Assembly (NCBI GenBank): GCA_006538405.1
Contig: BJKQ01000006.1
Coordinates: forward strand, 829,001-893,000
DNA: 64,000 nucleotides
Reading direction: 5' to 3'
From: Hansfordia pulvinata
Lineage: Eukaryota > Ascomycota > Sordariomycetes > Xylariales
Shown here in pieces: positions 45,895 to 56,260 of the stretch. The notes beneath the pieces were generated by a model. That model was not told the origin of the DNA, searched no databases, and worked only from the letters and a program-made list of their open reading frames with translations. A program made the position numbers and the translations under genes. The stretch's first letter is position 1; each line of letters starts with the position of its first letter.

Positions 45895-48446
45895 TCCCGG
45901 TCCGAAAGCGAACTAACTAGGCCCTGTTGCTTTGCCGCTATACTTGGACGATGCACGGGGCGCCTGTAAGGCTAGGTACCGTAGGTAGAGACTATTATGG
46001 CTCGCGTCTAACCACTCCTTGGGGAAAGTATACTGGCGCGGCTCGACCGTCATCATCACATCAGGGGCCGAGGGCAACATAGTCTCCGAATGCGGGTGCA
46101 ATACACGCCCTCTACTCGTACGCAGGTGGACAGAGCGGGCCCTATCTATGGAGCCCAGGATGCCACGAGCTCTTCGGTTTTTCCGACCGGCGCACCAAAG
46201 CAGAACAATGCCCCGACTTTATCACTGGGAACGAAAGGCAGCTTCAAAGTCGACAGCGCCCTGGTCCCCGTATCCCGTATCCCGTACCCCGTTGATGGAG
46301 GGCTGGATCTAACGCCTAAACTCCTCCGCTTCTGCAGCCGAGAAAGACGTTCCTGGCCACTTTGGGCCCGTCACGTCGTTCGTATCGAGTGGCCACAGTA
46401 TAGTCCGCCCTGCCGTAGATGGCGAGGCCGCTATCGCGTCCCAAAAACGCCCCGTACGCCATTCCGCCGACCCAACAGGGTTTGTGAATAAAGACCACAT
46501 CAGACAAACTAGGATGATTATCCCAAGTTGTTCATATGTTGCGTACGGCGAGATAGCCTTGAGTGTGGGTCACGACTCGAATAAAGTCCTTCAAGTCAGT
46601 CCGTGTGACTTTGATGTCTGCAGGGGCTGTGGATAGAGACTCGGGGCAGGGGCAAAGCAGCCGGCAGCTCTTGGCGAGCTCATCAGACCCCGTCTGCGTC
46701 TGCCCGCTCCAGACTCTCAGTGATATGTTTGATTGTCATTGCAGTTGGGGTTATTTTCGTCCTGGACCTCTCCTGCTTTAGCCCTTTCCAGTGCTTCTCC
46801 CCATAATTGTCTCTACTCCGTCTCCAGTCTCTCAAGAGGAGAAGATACGAAGGCAAATAGCGGATCACAGTATAGAATTTTCTTCTCACCCGAGTGCGGG
46901 GCAACCATACGCCCTTGCCTCCCCCCCAAGAAGAGGGTAACAGACCAACAGTGAGCACACCCGGGGGGTATGAAAGCAAAGTCTTCACGCCGGTTGGAGT
47001 ATTGTGCTGGCGCCACTGTGAGAGAAATTCTCGAGCCCGCCAGTGCCAACGTATCTGCACAGTGCAGGGTGTATGTTGTGAGAAGCGCGAAAGCTGCGTG
47101 GATCTACTGACCCCAAGCCCCAAAGCCGAGTCTGGCACCTGTGTATTGGGGGATCTCGTACAGTATCTCCCGGCTGTGGCTCTCTGTCTCCTCTCGAGGG
47201 GCCAATAGAGTTGCCTGCTCACGTAGCACGGAGAGTTTTGAATGACGCCAAAGATCTTGCATCCGGGTCGTACAAAGGGGGAGGGAGAGGAATTGGTTAC
47301 ACCCGCTCTCCTCTCCAACATTATCGCTCTACCCTACGTGGCTGCGTTTCCTGTCTCCGTGATCCGCATCCTGCCTACGGATGCCCTTTTTTATTTCTCT
47401 TGAAGAGGGGCCGGCCTGGCCGTTCTGCATGCGAGTATTCAGGGCCGGGGACTTGGGAGCCCGCGGCTCAGGTGACCAATCAGTGGCTCGCACAACGAGA
47501 CAGGGGAGTTTAAATTAGAAGCAATCCCACTTGGTAAATGGGCCGGAGGTGCGATGGCGGCGGCGGTGGTGGTAGGCTTCGTGCGCCCAGCCTGTGAGTG
47601 TGCTTTTGGCGTTTGCCATGCCTCGGCTGCTCAGAGGGCAGCCTCTGCCATCTGGGCTTTCCCTGCTAGTCAGCCAGCATCCATTATGGCTCCTCCCTCC
47701 AGCCACTGAGAGGACCGCGTGGGGATAATACTCTGGGGCCCAGACATACTCACTACTCGTCTAGCTCGACTTATGGCCGATTCCTTACCTACGCGTACTA
47801 GGTATTGTTCCGCACAAGTGAGCTAGCGCCTTGCGCGGGAGGACAGACTAGGACGAGGCGGCCAATGGCACGACAATTCGTCCGAGCCCAGCCATGAGTA
47901 AACCCTGCAGAGACTAACGAGCAATATAGCGGCGAAAAACGTTGGCCAAAGCAGTCTTGCGCGGATGCGCCGCGTGAGGTCAGGCAGTGCGGTCGCACTC
48001 GCCCGGCGCTTTCGAGCCAGAAACCGCGGCACTCGGAGAGGGCTTGGATACGTAACGAAGGAGGCCAAGACTGGGACAATCTAGACTTTTTGCCGCAGCA
48101 AAAATAGAGGACATCGCATCGACGCAGAATCCAGGTTAGAGAGGAAACAAAGCGAGGCGATCCGCGACGCCCGTTGCGACCCTGACGGCGACGCGCGCGT
48201 GTTGTAACCCGGATTCCCACACCGAGAGCTCGGCAGGCCGGTGTTTGACGAGGGCCCCGTAATTATGTAATCCGGCGTTCGAGGTATTCGCCTCCCCAGC
48301 TCTCGCGAGTCCTGCGTTCGAGAAGGGCTTGCCGCCTCCGCGGGAAGGAAGCGAAGCGCGGGCGGCGGAGGACGTTCTTCGGCCGGGACTGTTGCTGCGC
48401 CGCTCCGACCTTGTAAAACGCTGTGCTTCCAGTTGCTCGGCTCGGT

Positions 48447-48499
48447 CGGTAGGTAAGGTAAGTAGGGTGCCTACAGGTAGGTAAGGTAGGTACCTAGGG
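48447..48499. repeat. TAGGTAAGGTA / TAGGTACCTAGG motif cluster
   Basis: A 53-bp run of GGTAGGTAAGGTAAG, TACAGGTAGGTAAGG and TAGGTACCTAGG units. It is the densest cluster of this family in the window. Confidence 0.75.
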
Positions 48500-48830
48500 A
48501 TCCAACCCGTATTCGTACGATAGCTGCTCGCCCCAGGGTGACTGTGCTCCTGCTGGGGCCCGGGATGGCTGGCACTGGGCAGGGTGCCTCTGGGCACATT
48601 ACTGGTTGTCTCGTAAAGTGGCCATCATGGAACGCTGGCGGGCGGCCTGGGAGTGAGGAGTGGGAAGTAATCAAAGTGTCGGGTGGTCTGGTGGTGAGAA
48701 CGCAAGACCTCGATGAGATGGATGTGCAGTGCCAGTGCGGGTTTTGGCCGTGTGGTGTTGGATCGGCTGCCCAAATTTGGCCCTACCAGCGAAGCGACCA
48801 CCTGCAGGGGCAGGCGCGACCAGGGGCCGC

Positions 48831-48862
48831 AGCCGCAGTCGCAGTCGCAGTCGCAGTCGCAG
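48831..48862. repeat. Hexanucleotide array (AGTCGC)n
   Basis: There are about five units of CAGTCG/CAGCCG. The array lies in gene-free DNA, although its length in multiples of three would also allow coding. Confidence 0.8.
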
Positions 48863-51800
48863 GGGGCAGGTGCGAGCGTGGGCGCGGGCGCGGGGCAGCA
48901 GGGGCAGGCGCGATCGTATACCTTAGTCATCCTCTGGCCGCCCCTGCGGTTTCAAGAGAAGCAAGGTGTATTACCTAAGGCACCTTGGCTGTCGAATCCC
49001 TTGTCGGCGCGGCGAACACACAGGGGGCAGGGCCAGCGTCTTGGCGCGGCGCGGTTGGAACTTTGGAGCGCTGCTCCTTTGCGCCGGGCCAGGGTTTTGA
49101 TGACAGGTCGTAGATCCAGCAGCAGGTTAGTAATCCTGCTGGGCTGGCGCGAGGTCTGGCAAGCGCCCCAGCGAGTCCCTAGCAGGGCAGCCCGCGCTCG
49201 AAACGATTCCTAGGGCGCGTGACAGTGCTGTCCTGGGCATAGTCAGAGCCTCTCGGCGGCCCCCACCGACCGCGCCCAAAGATGCCAAAGGCCCAGGGGG
49301 GGGGGGCGATCTTGGGGTCCCAGATAACCTCCAAAGTAGCCCTAATCAGGCCGCTAGGGTCCGGGACGCGGCTAGGTGCTTAGAGGCAATGTGTGTTGGG
49401 AGGTATAATTCCGAGTCCGCGCTGTGGGGCGCCTTCGGACTCAGGGACTCCAGGCACGAGTATGCCGTACAGACAGACACGTACCGGTCACTCGTATCGT
49501 CATGGTGAAAAGCTACCTACATTAGCTAGCGTACCGCTGCGTGACCAGAGTGCTTACTTGTTGATCATTTCGAGTCCGATTCGAGGGCATGACTTGCCCT
49601 TGGCGGATCGTGGTGCGAGCCGTGGGCCGCCGAGGCCGGTCTTGATTGCTTGAGTCTCGTACCTTACATTACCCTCTGAAGTCGTGTCATGGCCGCCACG
49701 ACGGAACGACGTTCTCGAAATCCAGTACGAATAGAGTGGCCGGAAAAGCGATGTCCTCACTGACTGTCCTTGTCCTGGAAAAGACACACGAGGTGCCCCA
49801 CTAACACATTGAATCACAAGCAAAACGCCTCCTCTGTCAAATCTGGAGGCTCGGTCAAGACGCGTGGCGAGACGACGGGCGTGGGAAGACAAGACCCGAG
49901 AGTGTGTACGTAAGCGAGCAAGTAGTTCCGGTAGACTGGGGAGCAGGAAACACGATCCCTGGCAGGAGTCGGGACCGGACAATGGGCGTTGCAGGATCCA
50001 AGGGGTTGCATTGCGTCTGGTTCCGACGGCCGACTTCCGGTCTGCCTTCCGCACCTTCGAAGTACCTGTTGATCATTTGATTTGTCCATCCAATTTACCA
50101 CGAGCAATCATGGAAGAGGAGTAGGCGTACGAGTACTTACCTTCCGACCTTTGCGGATAACGCACTGGTGTAGACCAGGGCCACGATCTCGGGCCCTGGG
50201 CACAGGGCTGTGGGTGATGGTATGTTAAGCTAGCTGAGGGAGGTACCTACAGGTAGCCTACCTGCCAAGATCAAGTCCGAGGAGGTTGCTGAGAGTACCT
50301 CCAAGCAGGCGACGAGACGAACCATGCCCATCTCAGGTCTAGATCTGTGTTTCTACGATGAATTGGGTCGTACCTGCACCTGCTTGCATGCAGGCGCAGC
50401 GGCATCGCATCATCAGGGCTTAGTGGAGGCCCAGTTGGGTTGGCGTTGCGGAGTACGGAGCACCACCCGACGAAGACATCCACTCCTCTCCATCATGACC
50501 AGTAGGTACGAGTATCTACACGTACCTTGTGTAAGTACCTGACCCATGTGGCCTGCCCAGTTGGTTGACACCATGGAGACCAGCGCTTTCGAGGCACCGG
50601 CCTATTCGGCGGATTGATCGTACTCGGGTTCAGGCTTGGATCCGGCCCAGAGCGCTTCTCGTACGAGTAGAGCGGGTGGGTGACTGTCGCCCGTCGCCGC
50701 CCGGCTTCCCTAGGGCGGTTGTCTCTGCAGAGGCACTGGAGGTGTGTAATAGCCCTCCAGCTGCCATCCAGTCCACTTCCCCAGGCACTTGCGAACCACC
50801 TGCATGCAAGGTTGACTGACTCTCGCCGTGGACAGTACCTGATGCTGTACCTGACACGGGCGGGCAGCAGCCCTTACCATACCTTACCTAGGTACCTACA
50901 CACCTAGATTCACTTGAGTATTCGTAAAGATGACAGACAAGAGGGTACCTAATGCACTTCAGCTTGCCGGGTGTTGAGCCTGTTATCTGCTGGCTCTGGT
51001 CGGTAAATCAAGGCTGGAGGTCAAAGCAAGACCTGATGCTTCACCTCGACCTAGGGTGCTACGTTAGGTACTGCAGACGGCGAGGCGACTGAGGTACGTC
51101 CGGGTAGGATGGGAGGTATGGCCGGTACCTCCCAGTGTTCGGTTTGGCAATGCATGTACCTACCTCTACATTTGAAAGAGGCAGGGGCATGAAAAGCGAC
51201 AACGGAAGCCACCCACGTGTGACAATACAGATAATACCCAAGAAAACGGTACGTGCATCCATCCGCGTACGAGCAGAGAGAGGAAGGCACGGGAGGGGTA
51301 GGTTGTCGAGAAAAAGCTGCGTTCCATTGAGACTCGGGAACCTCCGCCTTCTGCAGTGTTCCGGCCCTCGCCCTCCTCATCGCTCTCACGCTCACACTCA
51401 ACCCTCATCCTCCGTCCCCCCCTCCACGCGCCCGCGGTGCCATGTCAACCTCGGACTAGCAGCTTAGGGCCCCTTGAACTCGCCCTTGCCCTCACTCGCC
51501 CTCATCCGCCCACCGCCAGCCCAGACGCACTAAACCTCTGCTTCCTCCCACCCAGCCCAGCGTCGCCTCTCGCCATCATGCCCTCCCCTTGGGCAGACCG
51601 AGCCAGATCTGAGCTAGGAGGCAATCCTGCACTACTCGCACTACCACCATCGCTGGCTCTGCTGCCGCTCCACCGCGCTATGCTATAGCCCGCCCCCACA
51701 CGTGCCAACTCTTGGAACTCGTAGGCCCTACCACCACCGCCTCCTCCCAACTAGTCGCCTCCCAACCTTACCTGCCCCTACCACGACGATACGCCCTACC

Positions 51801-52444
51801 GCCCGGTACCTTACCCGCCGGCTCGTCCACGCGCGCTGCCGCGGGTACTGACGACGTGGGACGCCGTCTGCGACTATGCCATCGCCCTGTCGTGTGCTTG
51901 GCCTGCTGCGCGTTGCCTCATCCCGCCTGCTCGGTCCACTGTGGATGAATCTATATAGACCGCTTGCATCTCCCCCCGTCTCCATCCCGACAAGCTTTCC
52001 ACTTCAGCACAGACTTCACTTGCATGTCGCTCAGAGTCACACAGCCGTGTTACACCGCACCGCTCCCTCTCCACCAAACTCTGCCCGCCGACCTCGCTTC
52101 TGCGGCACCTCGGCTCGCACCTCTCTTTCTCTTCAACATCTTCTGCAGCCACCACCCGTGCTCCCGCCCACACCTCTCTACACCTCTCTGCTTTGTGAGG
52201 GACGTGTGTCACGGCGGAGATTTCTACTCACAACTCATCGGCTGACCATCGCCCTTTCCCAACCGCGCCTACATCATCCCACTGTGCTGCTGATCCCGGA
52301 GCTGCGCTGCACCTGTTTGCGCCATCTTCCGTAACCACCAGCAACCACCACCTGGGCCGCTGCCCAGCCTCGCTTTCTGCGTCAAGGCTTCGCCCCGCAA
52401 CTGAGCCAGGCAACACTGAGCCGGAGTGCTCCATTATCCATAAT

Positions 52445-55400
52445 ATGTGCACATCAGACAACATGTCTTCAGAACTCTCGGCTGTTGGCCAACCCCCGCA
52501 TCCACAGGCTGTCGAGGACAGACCCTCGAGCCAGGATGGCACGGGCGAGAAAGAGGGGGGTGACAGCTCCACCCCAAGAAAGGCCCCGTACGGAGAAGGA
52601 CAAAGACAGGCTGCCGCAGTAAGTCAAACCCTCGTCGCAACTGTGAGATAACGCCCCCATAGTCCGGCCTACTAACGCTCGAAAAAGCCTGCCGTAAGAG
52701 GCGCATAAAGTGTGACGAAGCCAAGCCCATCTGCAACAACTGCACAAAGTCGAGGAAGCAGTGCGAATACACGCAAAGAGTTGTCTTCAAAGAGCCAGTC
52801 GGCTCTTACTCCGGCGCTCACTTCGGCCATGTGCATCGCCCGGCCCCCGCGAGGCATCTCCTCGTCCGCCAACAACAACTCTCACAAGCTCAGCAAAGAG
52901 CCGCGTCGTCGCTGCAAATGATCGCTCCCAGGCCGGGGCCGGTTGGCTACGACCCAGAGACGGGCGTGTCGTACTACCCCCACCCTCAGTCGCATGCCCA
53001 TGCCCAGGGCAGCTCTTACGTGCCGCTATCGTACCAGTCTGTTGACGGGTATATTACGAGCAGCAGGGGGCTCACCCCTCCAGCTACGTGTACTACTCGC
53101 CCGAGACTCCTCACGGCCACGCACAAGCCCCTTGGGCGCAAGATAACCAGCTCGAGTACGGGCAGCTCGAGGCCCCTCATGGCCATCACCATCTGGCTGG
53201 TCAGGCCCTCACTCCGCCCCCGAGATTCACACCTCCCCCGCCCCAGGAATCGATCGAGTACAGCCACTACCCGGCTCCCACGGACCCCCAGTCAGTGGGC
53301 GTGACGCCCTTGACCCCGCCATCCGGAGAACCCCTTGAGATCCAGGCCAACTTTCCGTCCCAACGACCGGAGATCCCCTGGAGCGACGCGAACGGACGGG
53401 TGCCTGCCCAGACGACAATTCCCGTGGCCCCGGAGCTGCTCCAGCGAAGCTGGGAGGACGAGGACAACGTATCCCTGACGGACTCGGACGACAGCTCGCT
53501 CTTCTCCCGCGAGGGGTCCCACTTCGATCTCAACGAGATGGGCCTGGTGGCCCAGCGCAAGTCGCACCAGCCCTACGACATCTATGGAACCCAGGCCAGG
53601 ACCTTTTCCTACGCAGACGGTAACTTCCTCACAAACTATCACCCCTCACCGCTGAACTCGCCTCTGAACGATAAACAGATCGCTTCAGTCTTCTTCCATT
53701 TTATCAGGGTAACAGGTCCGAGCATCTCGCTGTACGAACGCCACCCGGCCGATCCGTTCCCGATTTTCCAGGGGAAACCTATTCCGAAAGGTCGCCAGCA
53801 TCTATGGACGTGTACGTACCCCCGAGTGGAGTCGAATCCTTCACCGTGCACACTTGCTAACATGCACTAGATACGTTCCCTATCCTGTCGTTTAGTCACC
53901 CGGCCTTGCTGCAGGCCATTCTGGCACTCAGCAGTCTACAACTAGCCAAACTCCAAGCCGCGCCGCCCACCGCGTCGCTGCTTCACTACCACCGAGCCCT
54001 CCGGAAAATTGCCAAGAACGTTAGCCGGCCCTCGCGGCGCACACAGCCCGCTAATCTGGCCGCAACACTACTTCTGGCATACTACGAGGTTTGGAACTCG
54101 GACCATGAGAAATGGAGCAAGCATCTTCTTGGAGCCGCCTGGATCATGAAGGATATTCCACTGGCCGAGATGACGAGAGCCGCCATGGCGACTCAAATGG
54201 CACGGCGCCAGCAACACAGGTTCTCCGAGCCTACACAGAACCCTCCACAGCAGGCGCAGGATACGCCCAGTGACGAGGAGTCCGGTCAGCTATACACGGA
54301 TTGGGATCTCATAGACGTGACTTTTCTCAGCACTATTTTCGGGAGAGACATCTCCTATGATGAGCTCGGGATGATTCCCGCTGAATTTAGCACATATCCG
54401 CGCACAGCTTTTCCCCATGGAAGCTTTACAAACAAGGACCTGGAGACTTACCAGCAACTCAGTGACCTCTTCTGGTGGTACTGTAAGATGGACAACTACC
54501 AGAGCATCCTTGGTGGTACCAAGCTCTTGTGAGTGACTCGGGTTTTCTATGGGTCGTTTTCCTATCGGTGTGTTCATCTGTGATGTGGCAAACATTTTCT
54601 TCTCTTGTGTGTGTGGGTGTGTGTGTATCCGTACTATAACCTGGCGATGCAACATGAACTAACTGCCTTGGTTCAAGTATGGACTATAAGGACCGGCTTC
54701 AGTGTCCGCCGAGGGCTCCCATAGGTCGCCTCGACGCAATGTGAGTGAGCGCCTAGTCCGCCTTTCCGCGCTGGGGATCAAGCCGGACTTGGAGAAAGAG
54801 ACTAACGTCAGCCTAACCACTAGCTACGGAACCTACGACCACTTGATACTGCTACTGGGCCGGTTGACAGACTTTGTCTCCAAGGATCTGGTGCGCAAGC
54901 GTAGAGCCATGAAGATGAAGAACCCCGGTCCCGCGGGTGGTGCTCCACCAGGAATGTTTGCCGGAATGATGCCGCGCTCTAGCCGCTTTCCCATGCCGTC
55001 CGGTTTCAGTCCGCCACAAAGGCAGACTCGCTATCCGCCAAGTGCCGTGGATGATGACACCAGTGAGAGCAACGACCTGGAACGCCTGACCGAGGCGGCG
55101 TACCGCGAGTGGGAGGGCATTGCTCGGGCCTTCGAGGCCATTCGCCAGCGCTTCGGTCCCGAGTTCCAGCCGCTGGGGCCGGATATCTACCCGGCGCAAG
55201 TAACGCCGTTCGGCCCTGCGCAGCACTACAAGACCTATTCTATCGCGGGGATTTGGATGAATCTCAACATGGGCTATCTGATTCTCCATCGCGCACATCC
55301 CGACATGCCACCATTTGCCATGATGGCGGCCGGCATGTCGGCAGAGAAGACAGCTGGGTATGCCATGGAGATTGGCCGCATTGCCGCTGGTCTCGAAGAG

Positions 55401-56260
55401 AACATAACCCGCTTAGCCGCTGTGAGCACTCTGATGGGCGCCGCCTTGATAGAAAGCTGCTTCTGTTTGTTTGTCGCTGGAATACAGGTTAGTCGCACTT
55501 TTCCACTTCGACCACCTCCTAAGCCCACCCCCTTCCCACTTTTCTCTGCCACCTGGCCTGTTGTTGCGTGTTGCGTTTCGTCTTATGTAATCCTGGCCCC
55601 CCTTTTCCAAGGGATCCTTTCTGCGTGCGGACTTAGCGCAAGCCCCCAAGACTGTCGGTGACGAGACGCATGGGCGAAGGATTGTGCTTTCCCGCCCCCG
55701 ATACGTGAGGGCCTTGATTACCTAATTTCGTGTACTCGGGCGATCTGCAGTTTCGCAGTCGTGCCTCCCGCCCTCTCTCACTTGCGAAGCTACCTGGTCT
55801 GTTTGTCTTACTAATCCATGGTGCTCTTCAGTACTTTGGTGATGCACAACGCCATTGGCTGATCCGGCGGCTGCACGATATCGCTCGGCTGACTGGGTGG
55901 CAGTCGGCGCGTCAGATTGGGGATGGCTGCGAATCGGCCTGGCGAAAGGCGGCGTCCTTGGGCCGAGGCCCGCCGTATGAACGAGCACCCGACTTGGCGA
56001 GCGACCCCCTCATGTCCTCCGTGTGGGGCAACCCTAGAAGACTGGACCACCGCATCCGCGAATTCGAGGAAGAAGAGTCGACTGGAGACCCCCTGAAAGC
56101 CGGGGGCGAAATACACCCAAGTGGCACTGTCTCGGGCAGCAATGGCAGTGGCAAGATGGTGGTTGCTCTGGGTGAGAGCGCACACTATGCCATGGGCCTT
56201 CTCGTTGTCCAAGAAGACATGGAGAAGCTCGACCTCGAGGGCAGCGCCGGCAAAAGCTGA
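52445..56260 (+). CDS. Zn2Cys6 fungal transcription factor; two frame breaks
   Basis: There are six exons: 52445-52618, 52688-53811, 53871-54528, 54678-54740, 54824-55487 and 55832-56260. Starts at 52445 or 52463 (MSSELSAVGQPPHP) are both possible. The DNA-binding domain spans intron 1: RRRTKTGCR | TCRKRRIKCDEAKPICNNC, then QCEYTQRVVFKEP, with all six Cys present (C-x2-C-x6-C-x6-C-x2-C-x6-C). It appears only if one base is added near CCCC 52572-52575. Without it, exon 1 reads a frame lacking the first Cys and a mismatched splice phase. A second break at about 53051 precedes EQQGAHPSSYVYYSPETPHG. With both corrected the protein is 1037 residues. The middle domain is Fungal_trans_2-like (TFPILSFSHPALLQAILALS, DHEKWSKHLLGAAW). 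The last intron is long (55488-55831, 344 nt) and joins AGIQ to YFGDAQRHWLIRRLHDIARL. Targets are unknown. Confidence 0.92.

Larger units (their letters stand above)
41837..52444. other. 10.6 kb gene-free region between RRP8 and the transcription factor
   Basis: This is the largest stretch without a supportable gene. It must include the divergent promoters of RRP8 and the transcription factor. The right end (about 51350-52440) is CT-rich and looks like the leader of the transcription factor. CCTAGGTACC/TAGGTAGGTA clusters lie near 42303-42330, 42588-42625, 44262-44300, 44518-44555, 45770, 48447-48499, 50240 and 50870-50900. Simple repeats include GT (43715-43756), G25 (45657-45681), C16 (45879-45894) and an AGTCGC hexamer array (about 48831-48862). 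A 212-codon open frame on the minus strand (46683-47321) has no recognisable domain. I see no transposase, reverse transcriptase or LTR pair. Confidence 0.55.

Noticed and set aside
46683..47321. 212-codon minus-strand open frame
   Set aside because: It has no recognisable domain or flanking gene signals, and runs through sequence with mixed composition. A homology search or transcript would be needed to revive it.
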